Of a stretch of DNA of 64,000 nt, positions 20,109-30,309 are shown in pieces (positions within the stretch are counted from its first letter, which is position 1; each line of letters begins with the position of its first letter). The translations under genes and the position numbers were made by a program. The notes below the pieces were generated by a model that did no database searches, was not told where the DNA came from, and worked only from the letters and a program-made list of their open reading frames with translations. Source of the DNA: Streptomyces sp. KMM 9044 (GTDB lineage Bacteria > Actinomycetota > Actinomycetes > Streptomycetales > Streptomycetaceae); the NCBI RefSeq assembly GCF_024701375.2, contig NZ_CP113910.1, positions 1,426,001 through 1,490,000 on the forward strand, written 5' to 3'.

Positions 20109-21044
20109 TCAGCGGCGCACAGCACCGAGCAACGCCGACATGTGGATGGCGTCGGCGGCCGCGGCGCCCGCCGCGGCCGACACGGTGACCGACTGCTTCC
20201 AGCGGCTGGTCAGGTCCCCGGCCGCGTACAGGCCCGGCACGCTGGTGCACTGGGAGGCGTCGACGCCGATGAAGCCGGCGTCGTCGACCATCAGCTTCAG
20301 CTCTTCGGCCGCCTGCCTGACGACGGGTTGCTGCCGCTGTCGCGGCGTCCAGACCAGGGTCTCCCGCTCCAGGACCCGGCCGTCGTCCAACTCGACGGCG
20401 TACAGCGCCCCTTGGTTGTGGTGCAGGCGGCGGACCGTTCCCGTGACGACCTCGCCCCCGCTGCTCCGCGCCGTCGCGCGAGCGGTCTCCAGGCCGGGCA
20501 TGGACTCCTGGCAGATCGCGATGGTGTCCTCGCTCCAGGCGAGGAAGGCCACGGCCGACAGTCCCGCGAGTTCCGCGTTGTCGGCGACGGTCGCCCAGCG
20601 CCCGCCGGCGTTCTCCTCGCCGAGGCAGAACGGGCAGTGGATCGCGCTGCGGCCCCAGCACTCCGCGAAACCGTCCACGTCGGCCGGGAGGACGTCCACG
20701 ACACCGGTGGCGAGCAGAACGGTTCGGGCCTCGACGGTCCCGCCGCCGACGGCGACCCGGAAGCCTCCGCCCGGAGCGGGGGTCACGCTCTCGGCGTCGG
20801 CCTCCAGCCGCTCGACGGTCGCGTACCGGGAGAGTTCTTTCCAGGCGCGCGCCCGGAACTCGGCGGGTGTGACACCGTCCATTCCGACATGGCCGTGAAC
20901 ACCCGCCGACGCGCTGTTGCGCGGTGCCCGTGGGCTGTCCACGACGGTCACCGGGTGCCGGTATCTGGCCAGGCCGAGCGCCGCGGTGAGCCCGGCGGGG
21001 CCGGCTCCCACGATCACGGTGGTGTGGTCGGCGTGCGAGGACAT
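20109..21044 (-). CDS. FAD-dependent thioredoxin-reductase-like oxidoreductase
   Basis: 311 residues from ATG at 21044. The FAD motif VIVGAGPAGLTAALGLARY is at the N-terminus, the redox motif HCPFC (CxxC) at about residue 135, and the C-terminal FAD motif GLYAAGDLTSRW near 280. The NADPH-binding glycine motif is weak. This matches the actinobacterial thioredoxin-reductase homologues found in drug clusters, which form disulfides or reduce substrates (the HlmI/GliT type is one possibility). It is first in the six-gene operon, with a 62-bp gap to drrA. The stop is 20109. Confidence 0.8.
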   Translation of the reverse strand: MSSHADHTTVIVGAGPAGLTAALGLARYRHPVTVVDSPRAPRNSASAGVHGHVGMDGVTPAEFRARAWKELSRYATVERLEADAESVTPAPGGGFRVAVGGGTVEARTVLLATGVVDVLPADVDGFAECWGRSAIHCPFCLGEENAGGRWATVADNAELAGLSAVAFLAWSEDTIAICQESMPGLETARATARSSGGEVVTGTVRRLHHNQGALYAVELDDGRVLERETLVWTPRQRQQPVVRQAAEELKLMVDDAGFIGVDASQCTSVPGLYAAGDLTSRWKQSVTVSAAAGAAAADAIHMSALLGAVRR

Positions 21045-21291
21045 CGGTCTGATCCCTTCCGTCGGGCGGCGTGAGCGGGTCCGTCCACCGTGGGAGCGGT
21101 CCGGCGGGTGCGCGGTGGGGAACGCCGGAACGGGCTGTCGGCGGGCGGAGGCCGTCGGCCCGCATTGTGGTCGCCGCCGCGGTGCGGGAGAGGTGCGGGC
21201 GAAAGAGGTGAGCCAGACAGTCGTGCGCGTACGGCGGTACGGGCGACGTCGGCTTTCGGCCCGGCGCGGGCCGACGACGGTCAGCGGCCCC

Positions 21292-21328
21292 CGCCCGCCC
21301 TCCCTGTCACCAGGCGGGAGGGCGGGCG
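21292..21328 (-). terminator. Terminator downstream of the UvrA-like gene
   Basis: A perfect 13-bp GC-rich stem (CGCCCGCCCTCCC with GGGAGGGCGGGCG) and an 11-base loop, starting 15 bases after the uvrA-like stop. It separates that gene from the drrAB operon. The rest of 21045-21342 holds the operon's promoter region and no gene. Confidence 0.75.
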
Positions 21329-21342
21329 AGGGCCGCATCGCG

Positions 21343-23721
<2,379 letters not shown>

Positions 23722-23891
23722 GTTGTCCCTCCCGTTCGTCGGACGCGGCATGCCTTCGTCAGGTGACGTGGTGACGAGTTCCTGAACGTCCCGGTTCATG
23801 GGACTCAAGCGTATACCTGCAAAGTCGGTTGAGGGTTTTGAAGAAGCTCTTCGAGAAGCTAAGCGGATTCCTTGGGATATAGTCTCAAACC
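23722..23891. promoter_or_regulatory. Divergent promoter region between the UvrA-like and TioE-like genes
   Basis: 170 bases. The last 70 are AT-richer and hold a dyad GAAGAAGCTCTTC at about 23840-23852, plus outer arms (GGTTTTGA at about 23833, TCAAACC at about 23885). MerR-family regulators bind dyads inside the promoter spacer and often control a divergent target, so this is the likely operator for drug-induced expression. Confidence 0.5.
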
Positions 23892-24665
23892 GTGAAGCAC
23901 CTGCGTCCGTTCGACCTGGCCCGTGAGCACGGCATTTCCACCCAGGCGGTCCGCAACTACGAGCGGGACGGGTTCATCCCGCTCGCCCGGCGCGCCCCGT
24001 CCGGCTACCGCACCTACACCGAGACCCACGCGGCGGCCCTGCGCGCCTATCTGGCGCTCGTCCAGGCGTACGGGTACGCCACGGGCGGAGAGATCATGCG
24101 GTCGCTCAACACAGGCGACCTCGACGCCGCGCTGACGGCCGTCGACCGCGGCCACGCCCAACTGCTGCGCGACCGAAGCACGCTGGACGCGGTGGGACGG
24201 GCGGTGGAGCACCTCACCTCCGCCCCTGGCCCCGCCGAGCACACGTCCGCCAGCAGCGAGCCGCTCAGCATCGGCGAACTCGCGCGCCGTCTGGGGGTGA
24301 CCGCGGCGACCCTGCGGAACTGGGAAGCGGTGGGCATCCTCATCCCGGCGCGCGAGCCGGTCACCGGCCACCGCTCGTTCGGCGCCACGGACGTACGCGA
24401 CGCCGAACTGACCCATCTCCTGCGGCGCGGGGGCTACCCGCTGGAGCACATCCGCACGGTGGTCCGGCAGATCCGCACGGCCGGCGGCACCGAGGCGCTG
24501 TCCGCCGCCCTCGACGACTGGCGGCGGCGGCTCACAGCCCGCGGCGTGTCCATGCTCGGCGCGGCGGCCCAGCTCGGCGGGTACGTGGCCCATCTGGGCG
24601 TCCCAGCCGGACCGCCGGCCACCACGGAACCGGCTCCCGCGCCGGGGTACCCGCCGACGGTTTGA
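23892..24665 (+). CDS. MerR-family regulator of the TioE type with two HTH domains
   Basis: 257 residues. It has two MerR-like helix-turn-helix units in one chain: RPFDLAREHGISTQAVRNYE with DGFIPLARRAPSGYRTY at residues 4-42, and LSIGELARRLGVTAATLRNW with EAVGILIPAREPVTGHRSF at about 118-155. The second half continues VRDAELTHLLRRGGYPLEHI. This doubled architecture is that of TioE from the thiocoraline cluster. It is divergent from the UvrA-like gene, so it probably senses the drug and controls that gene and perhaps the drrAB operon. Confidence 0.85.
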   Translation: MKHLRPFDLAREHGISTQAVRNYERDGFIPLARRAPSGYRTYTETHAAALRAYLALVQAYGYATGGEIMRSLNTGDLDAALTAVDRGHAQLLRDRSTLDAVGRAVEHLTSAPGPAEHTSASSEPLSIGELARRLGVTAATLRNWEAVGILIPAREPVTGHRSFGATDVRDAELTHLLRRGGYPLEHIRTVVRQIRTAGGTEALSAALDDWRRRLTARGVSMLGAAAQLGGYVAHLGVPAGPPATTEPAPAPGYPPTV

Positions 24666-24751
24666 GACCTCGCGGCCCGGCGGGTCCGCCCGCTGCACCG
24701 ACGGCATCGCCGTAAGCCTCAACGGGTCTTTCAATGATTCGATTGACAGAC

Positions 24752-25516
24752 ATGAGCAAGGACTTTCACAACCTTTCCGTGGCCTCGTGCGCTGTGCTGG
24801 CGCTCGGCGAACCCACCCACCGGGAGCCCGCCTTCGGGTGGGTGCGCAACGAGTTGTTCGCCCGGCTGGCCGGCCTCGGCTTCCGCTCGATCGCCCTGGA
24901 GACCGACCGCGTGGCCGCGCTGCGCGTCGACGACTTCGTCAAGGGCGGCGACGGCGATCTCGACGAGGTGGCGCGAGAGGGCTTCTCCCACGACTTCGGG
25001 AACCTGGAGACCAACCGGCGCCTCGTCGCCTGGATACGCGAACACAACGCGACCCGGCCGCCGGAGGAGCGGCTGAGCTTTCACGGCTTCGACGTCCCTG
25101 CGGAGACGACCAGTGCCCCCAGCCCGCGGCGCTGTCTCGAATTCGCCCGGGACTACCTGCGGCTCGACCTCGACCTCGCCGGGCTGCTGGGCGCGGACGA
25201 GCAGTGGAGCCGTACGGAGGCGGTGATGGACCCGGCCATGTCGGTCGGCGCCACGCCCGAGGCCGAGCGGCTGCGGTCCCTCGCCGACGACATGCTCACC
25301 CTGCTCCACTCCAACGCCGCCGAGCGGATCGCGCAGACCTCGCGCGCGGAGTGGCTCCGGGCCAGGGCACACCTCACCGCCGGCCTCGGCCTGCTGCGCT
25401 ACCACCGGCAGGCGGCCCAGCGCCTGGAGAACAACGACCGGCTGTCCCGGCTGTTCGCCACCCGGGACGCGCTCATGGCACAGAACCTCCTCGACATCCG
25501 CAGCATCGAGGGCTGA
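24752..25516 (+). CDS. Erythromycin-esterase-family protein, C-terminally truncated
   Basis: 254 residues from ATG at 24752. The N-terminal half of an erythromycin esterase (Ere) family protein is clear: VLALGEPTHREPAFGWVRNELF contains the conserved Glu/His, then FRSIALETDR, the catalytic-region SHDFGNLETNRRLVAWIREHN, and FHGFDVPAE. The chain ends at RDALMAQNLLDIRSIEG, where family members normally continue with a His-containing segment and another 100 or more residues. Downstream frames do not continue the homology, so the loss looks real. Macrolide lactone hydrolysis is therefore doubtful. Confidence 0.75.
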   Translation: MSKDFHNLSVASCAVLALGEPTHREPAFGWVRNELFARLAGLGFRSIALETDRVAALRVDDFVKGGDGDLDEVAREGFSHDFGNLETNRRLVAWIREHNATRPPEERLSFHGFDVPAETTSAPSPRRCLEFARDYLRLDLDLAGLLGADEQWSRTEAVMDPAMSVGATPEAERLRSLADDMLTLLHSNAAERIAQTSRAEWLRARAHLTAGLGLLRYHRQAAQRLENNDRLSRLFATRDALMAQNLLDIRSIEG

Positions 25517-25704
25517 GGTGCCCCGAGGTTTCTTGCTGCTGCCGCCGGCCGGACGGTCGGGCCGGGTGCGGATCACCCAAGTCTCCGTCCCGTGCGGCAG
25601 GCGTGCGGGCTGCCGCGCCGTCGTATGGCCCGTACCGGTGAAGCTTCCGGTACCGGCCCTGCTGCCTCGGCGGTGAAGCCAGGTCGTGTCCTTATGCTCA
25701 CGAC

Positions 25705-26550
25705 ATGGTCCAGGTACAGGAGCAGCCGGCGCTGAGCCGCAAGCTCGGGGTCGGCAGGCGGGCAGCCTGGTCGCTCGCCGCGGTCGCCGTGCTGTGCCAG
25801 ATTCCCTACCCGCTCGTGTCCGGCTCGCTGCGTGATGTGCTCACCGTCGTCGGCGTGGTGGTCTTCTGCCTCGCGTCCATGGCGGCCGCCGCTCTGCGGC
25901 ACGGTGTGCGGGGTCCGCTGGTGCTGTTGGCGGTGGCAGGGCTGGGCGGCCTGGCGGTCGAGGTCGTGGGGGTGCGTACGGGCTTTCCGTTCGGTACTTA
26001 CGAGTACACGGGGACGTTGGGGCTGGGCGTGGCGGGGGTGCCGGTGGTGGTGCCGCTCGCCTGGATCATGATGGCCTGGCCCGCGCTGGAGGCGGGACGG
26101 TTGCTGGCCCCGGGCCGGGGGCATGCGGGGCCCCGTTCGACCCGGGTGCGAACGGCGGTGGCCGGAGGGTGGGCGCTGGCGTCCTGGGACGTTTTCCTCG
26201 ATCCGCAGATGGTCGATGCCGGTCACTGGAGCTGGACGGATCCTCATCCGGCGCTCCCCGGGGTGGAGGGTGTGCCGCTCACCAATTTCCTCGGGTGGGT
26301 AGCCGTGTCCGTCGTCATGATCGCCGCGATGGACGCGCTCTGCGGGCACGCGGTGCGGCGCCCCGCTGAGGACGGCCGGCCCGCCGGCCCGGCTGTCGTG
26401 TTGTACCTGTGGACCTACGCCTCCTCGGTCATGGCGTGCCTGGTGTTCTTCAGCCGTCCGCAGGTGGCGCTGGTGGGTGGTGTGCTGATGGGGCTGGCCG
26501 CCGTCCCGCTGGCAGTGCGGGTGGCAGGTGCCGCCGGGAGGCGGAGGTGA
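25705..26550 (+). CDS. cruF: Carotenoid biosynthesis protein, CruF-like 1',2'-hydratase
   Basis: 281 residues, about seven membrane segments. Family motifs (DUF422/Caroten_synth): EVVGVRTGFPFGTYEYT, VPLAWIMMAWPALEAGR, the ASWDVFLDPQMVDAGHWSWT signature, and VPLTNFLGWVAVSVVM. CruF adds water across the C1',2' double bond of an acyclic carotenoid end. Its start lies 188 bases after the esterase fragment, and its stop overlaps the glycosyltransferase start (GTGA). The three-gene order hydratase, glycosyltransferase, CrtI-like desaturase matches pathways that make glycosylated 1'-hydroxy carotenoids. The exact product is inferred. Confidence 0.8.
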   Translation: MVQVQEQPALSRKLGVGRRAAWSLAAVAVLCQIPYPLVSGSLRDVLTVVGVVVFCLASMAAAALRHGVRGPLVLLAVAGLGGLAVEVVGVRTGFPFGTYEYTGTLGLGVAGVPVVVPLAWIMMAWPALEAGRLLAPGRGHAGPRSTRVRTAVAGGWALASWDVFLDPQMVDAGHWSWTDPHPALPGVEGVPLTNFLGWVAVSVVMIAAMDALCGHAVRRPAEDGRPAGPAVVLYLWTYASSVMACLVFFSRPQVALVGGVLMGLAAVPLAVRVAGAAGRRR

Positions 26551-27818
26551 GCCGGCTCCACGCCGCGCGGGCGTTGACCGCGGGGGGCGCGTTGCTGGCG
26601 GTCGCCGGCACGGTGCACAGCGCTCTGAACAGCAGGAGCCTACGAGTTCCCCCGCCGGATCCGGCGCCGGTGGGCGAGTCGGTGTCGCTTCTGCTGCCGG
26701 TACGCAACGAGGCCGGGCGTGTCGGTCCCGCGCTGCGGTCGCTGCTGGCTCAGGAACGCCTGCTCCGGGCAGAGGTCATCGTGCTCGACGGCCAGTCCAC
26801 CGATGACACCGGCGCCGTGGTGCGCCGCCTGTGCGGATCGTATCGGCACGCCCGGGTCGTGCACGGCACGGCGCCGGAGCCCGGTTCGCCGGGCAAGGCC
26901 CATGCCTGCCATCAGCTCGCGTCGCTCGCGCAGGGCAGCGTGCTGGTCCTCGTGGACGCGGACGTGGTGCTCGCGTCGCACACGGTGGCCTCCTCAGTGG
27001 GCTTGCTGCGCTCGTCCGGACTCGATCTGGTCTCGCCCTTCCCCTGTCAGGTCGCCGAGGGGCTCGCCAACCGGCTGTTCCAGCCGCTGCTGCAGTGGTC
27101 GTGGCTCACCCTGCTGCCACTGCGGCGGGCGGAGACCTCACCGAGGCCGGGGCGGTCCGCGGCCAACGGCCAGTTCCTCGCCGTGGACGCCACCGCTCTG
27201 CGCAGATGCGGCGGGTTCGCCGCGGTCGACTCTGCTGCTCAATTCGGGGGAGGGTCACGCACCGCGTCCCAGAGGGACCGGCCGGGGCCGGACCGCCTCC
27301 TCGCGAGACCCGTTCCCTGCGCCCCGCCGACAGGCCGGCGTCCCTCTCCGCAATGGAGCAACAGAGTGACGGTCGCGGACAAAGCCCTCGAGGACACGGC
27401 GCTCATCCGGGCGCTCAAGCGCGTCGGTGGCCGGGGCGGTGTCGTGGACGGCAGCCAGATCGCGGTCTGCCAGATGTACGACGGCTGGCGCGAGCTGCGA
27501 GAGGGGTACGGCAAATCCCCGTGGGCGGCATTCGGGTCCGGCGGCGGCGCGGCAGCAGTGTGCACTCTCCTCACCTGGGCGTACGTGGTGTCGCCGTTGG
27601 CGGCATGCTGGGGATCGCGCTGGGGGGCGGCCGGATACGCCGCAGCCGTGACGGGGCGGGTGCTGACCGCGCGGCGCACGGGCGGGCGACGCTGGCCGGA
27701 CGCGCTGGCCCACCCGGTGTCCGTCACACTGCTGGCGGTGCTGACGGGATGGTCCTGGCTCGGCCACCGCCGCTCCACGTTGTCGTGGAAGGGCAGGCCG
27801 CTGCGAGGGCGGTGCTGA
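26547..27818 (+). CDS. Family 2 glycosyltransferase (CruG/CrtQ-like), with a 49-residue in-frame insertion
   Basis: 423 residues from GTG at 26547. An N-terminal membrane helix, then the GT-A fold: VSLLLPVRNEAGRVGPALRS, VIVLDGQSTDDTGAVVRRL, and the metal-binding VLVLVDADVVLASH. The core continues with FPCQVAEGLANRL and a Q-like acceptor motif (ALEDTALIRALKRVGGR), then C-terminal membrane helices. Between GGFAAV (27227) and ADKALEDT (27375) lie 49 residues of Pro/Arg-rich sequence with no family resemblance. They are encoded by the 141-bp inverted-repeat element plus its 6-bp duplication. The frame is preserved, so the protein is full length but may be impaired. It would attach a sugar to the CruF-made hydroxyl. 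Confidence 0.8.
   Translation: MSRLHAARALTAGGALLAVAGTVHSALNSRSLRVPPPDPAPVGESVSLLLPVRNEAGRVGPALRSLLAQERLLRAEVIVLDGQSTDDTGAVVRRLCGSYRHARVVHGTAPEPGSPGKAHACHQLASLAQGSVLVLVDADVVLASHTVASSVGLLRSSGLDLVSPFPCQVAEGLANRLFQPLLQWSWLTLLPLRRAETSPRPGRSAANGQFLAVDATALRRCGGFAAVDSAAQFGGGSRTASQRDRPGPDRLLARPVPCAPPTGRRPSPQWSNRVTVADKALEDTALIRALKRVGGRGGVVDGSQIAVCQMYDGWRELREGYGKSPWAAFGSGGGAAAVCTLLTWAYVVSPLAACWGSRWGAAGYAAAVTGRVLTARRTGGRRWPDALAHPVSVTLLAVLTGWSWLGHRRSTLSWKGRPLRGRC
27228..27368. mobile_element. 141-bp MITE inside the glycosyltransferase gene (family copy 1)
   Basis: The ends are inverted: the left GACTCTGCTGCTCAATTC is matched by the reverse complement of the right end, CACTCTGTTGCTCCATTG. The flanks are a near-perfect 6-bp duplication, GCGGTC (27222-27227) and ACGGTC (27369-27374). 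Element plus duplication is 147 bp, a multiple of three, with no stop in the host frame. A second element with the same ends is at 54398-54537. Confidence 0.8.
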
Positions 27819-27819
27819 G

Positions 27820-29313
27820 ATGCCCCGCGTCGCCGTGATCGGAGCCGGCATGGGCGGGCTGGCAGCCGCTGCCCGGCTCGCCCGTCAGGGTCACCACGTC
27901 ACCGTGTACGAGCGGGCGGCCACCTGCGGGGGCAAGCTCGGCACCGTACGCCGGGACGGTTTCGTCTTCGACACCGGGCCGTCGCTGCTGACTCTGCCCG
28001 AGGTCTATCGCCGCCTGTTCGCGGACACGGGGGCTCCCTTGGAGCGCTGCGTACCGCTCATGCCGGTCGAGCCGGCCTGCAGCTACCGGTTCGCCGACGG
28101 AACTCAGCTGGTGATGCCCGGTGATCCGCGCCTGGTGCCCGGTGTGCTGGACGACACTCTGGGGGGAGGAGCCGGGGCGCAGTGGGCCCGGCTGCACGAG
28201 GCCTCCGGCGAGTTGTGGCGGCTGGTGGGCGAGAGTGTGCTGCGCCGACCGCTCGGCGGCCCGGCCGGGCTGCTGCGTCGCTCGGCGCGGCCCCGGGGGC
28301 TGACCGCTGTCGCCCCCTGGCGCAGCCTGCGGGGCACCGGCCGGCACTATCTGCGCGATCCTCGGCTGCGCATGTGGCTGGAGCGCTACGCTACCTACAG
28401 TGGCTCCGACCCTCGACGCGCACCTGCCGTCCTGGCAGTGGTCTCCTACGTGGAACAGCGCTACGGCACCTGGTACGTGCCCGGCGGCCTGCGCCTGCTG
28501 GCCGACGCCCTCGAGCAGCGGTGCACCGAGCTGGGGGTGCGATTCCGCTACAACTGCCGGATCGCCGCAGTGGACGCCTCGGCCCGCGGTGTCACCGGTC
28601 TCCGCCTGGCGGACGGCGGCACGGCGGCAGCGGACATCGTCGTCTCCGGCATCGACGCGAGAACGCTCTACGGCCACCTGACGGCGGACCGGCGCGGGCG
28701 TCGCCCCCTGGCTGCCCTCGCGCGCGCCCAGTCCTCGCTCGCCGGGTTCGTCCTCCTGCTGGCGCTTCGCGGGCGGGATCCTCGGACACCCCACCATCGC
28801 GTGCTGTTCCCGGCGGACTACGACGCCGAATTCGATGCCGTGTTCGGTATGCCGGGCCGTCCCGCCATCGATCCCACGGTGTACATCAGCGCGCCGGACG
28901 ACGCCGCGCTGCGTCCCGATGACGGGCATGAAGCCTGGTTCGTTCTGGTCAACGCCCCCCGGCACTCCTTGGACGGCACCCGCGGCACCGTCGACTGGAC
29001 CGCTCCGGGACTCAGGGAGTCCTATGCCGAACGCGTCCTGGACGTCATGGCCGACCGCGGCATCGACGTGCGCCCACGACTGCTGTGGTGCGAGACCCGC
29101 ACCCCCTTCGACCTGGAACAGCAGACCGGCAGCCTGGGGGGCGCCATCTACGGCAGTTCCTCCAACGGCATCCGGGCCGCCTTTCTCCGGCCGGCCAACC
29201 GCTCCCCCGTGCCCGGGCTCTTCCTCGTCGGCGGATCCGCCCACCCCGGCGGCGGTCTGCCGCTGGTGGCGCTGTCCGCGGAGATCGTCGCAGCCGACAT
29301 CGGCAACGCCTGA
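27820..29313 (+). CDS. CrtI-family carotenoid desaturase (CrtD-like)
   Basis: 497 residues, starting two bases after the glycosyltransferase stop. The N-terminal FAD motif VAVIGAGMGGLAAAARLARQ with VYERAATCGGKLGT, the substrate region FDTGPSLLTLPEVYRRLF, YVPGGLRLLADALE, and the C-terminal GLFLVGGSAHPGGGLPLVALSAEI are typical of phytoene-desaturase-type enzymes. In operons with CruF and a glycosyltransferase this member usually acts as the late 3,4-desaturase (CrtD) on the hydroxylated end. No phytoene synthase (CrtB) or GGPP synthase is here, so the precursors must come from elsewhere. Confidence 0.82.
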   Translation: MPRVAVIGAGMGGLAAAARLARQGHHVTVYERAATCGGKLGTVRRDGFVFDTGPSLLTLPEVYRRLFADTGAPLERCVPLMPVEPACSYRFADGTQLVMPGDPRLVPGVLDDTLGGGAGAQWARLHEASGELWRLVGESVLRRPLGGPAGLLRRSARPRGLTAVAPWRSLRGTGRHYLRDPRLRMWLERYATYSGSDPRRAPAVLAVVSYVEQRYGTWYVPGGLRLLADALEQRCTELGVRFRYNCRIAAVDASARGVTGLRLADGGTAAADIVVSGIDARTLYGHLTADRRGRRPLAALARAQSSLAGFVLLLALRGRDPRTPHHRVLFPADYDAEFDAVFGMPGRPAIDPTVYISAPDDAALRPDDGHEAWFVLVNAPRHSLDGTRGTVDWTAPGLRESYAERVLDVMADRGIDVRPRLLWCETRTPFDLEQQTGSLGGAIYGSSSNGIRAAFLRPANRSPVPGLFLVGGSAHPGGGLPLVALSAEIVAADIGNA

Positions 29314-29354
29314 CCCCACCGGCCGTTGTGTCAGCGCCCGCGCCACCCCGGCCG

Positions 29355-30002
29355 TCAACTGTACGAAGCCGACCCCCTGCGGCCACCGTCCAGCCGATCA
29401 CGCACACCTCGGCCCAGTTCCCCCCCCCTGTGCCCGGCGTACCGTCGGGCGACAAGCTGGTAGCCGACGAGCAGGACCGTGTGCAGCAGGTACATCCACA
29501 GGCCCGGCGCCGCGACGACTCCGGGCACGACGAGCCCGCCGAACGGCACGCTCCAGTCGACCGGGACAGCCAGGAACAAGACGAACCCACCGAGGAAACC
29601 GCACAGGAAGGCCCCCGTCACGAACGCGGCCAGAACCGTTGCCCGCAACCCCGCGACACCCACGCCGACGAACCGGAAAAGCAGGAACACCTCCGTGGAG
29701 AGCAGAAGCCACAGCAAGTGGAAGGCCAGGACGGCGGACCAGCCGAGGCGGTGACCGCCGGCATCGGCCAGTCGGGCCAGCGGCGGGGCGGCGTACAGAA
29801 CGATGCTCATGAGCAGCGGGCCCGCCGCCAGTGCCGGCACCAGCCTGCCCCGCCATGCGGTGAACGTGTCGTCCCGCGCCGCCACGGGCGACAACGGCCG
29901 ACCGACCGGGACGACAGCCCGTCGGGGCCGCCGGTCTTGTCGCACCGGACTCCTACGACCAGGCTCCAAGTCGATCGGCCGCTCCCGGAGAACGACCTCC
30001 AC
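29355..30002 (-). CDS. Hypothetical integral membrane protein
   Basis: Up to 215 residues; the first 50 are Arg/Pro-rich and may not be translated. There are four hydrophobic segments: LVPALAAGPLLMSIVLYAAP, WSAVLAFHLLWLLLSTEVF, ATVLAAFVTGAFLCGFLGGF and VPGVVAAPGLWMYLLHTVLL. I do not recognise a family. It converges on the carotenoid operon (gap 41 bases), and co-function cannot be inferred. Confidence 0.5.
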   Translation of the reverse strand: MEVVLRERPIDLEPGRRSPVRQDRRPRRAVVPVGRPLSPVAARDDTFTAWRGRLVPALAAGPLLMSIVLYAAPPLARLADAGGHRLGWSAVLAFHLLWLLLSTEVFLLFRFVGVGVAGLRATVLAAFVTGAFLCGFLGGFVLFLAVPVDWSVPFGGLVVPGVVAAPGLWMYLLHTVLLVGYQLVARRYAGHRGGELGRGVRDRLDGGRRGSASYS

Positions 30003-30309
30003 GAAGCGCAGACCTGCGGCTTTGCCTCGATGATCTGTCCGTCGTCGTCATGGCTTTCCGTCACCACGAATGTGAGACCGAGCCCGGCGAACGGTGCGAC
30101 TCGCTTGTCCGGTCTCAGTCGTTGCTCATGTCGGTGCTGGCGGAGGACGGCAGTACCGACGCTGCAGCACCGAGAGAACGACTGGTCCGAGGAGAGGGAC
30201 TCGCTGAAAAGCCGTACGACAGCCTGGGCACCCTGGGCACACACCCGCTGATCGTGTTCGAGAAGGGCTGCCTGCTGCCTCCCCGCGGCACCGCGCGAGG
30301 GCGCGCGCC
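30003..30309. other. Non-coding gap
   Basis: 307 bases. No frame on either strand looks like a protein, and I see no strong hairpin. It holds the 5' region of the minus-strand membrane gene and the 3' region of the SPFH operon. Confidence 0.4.
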
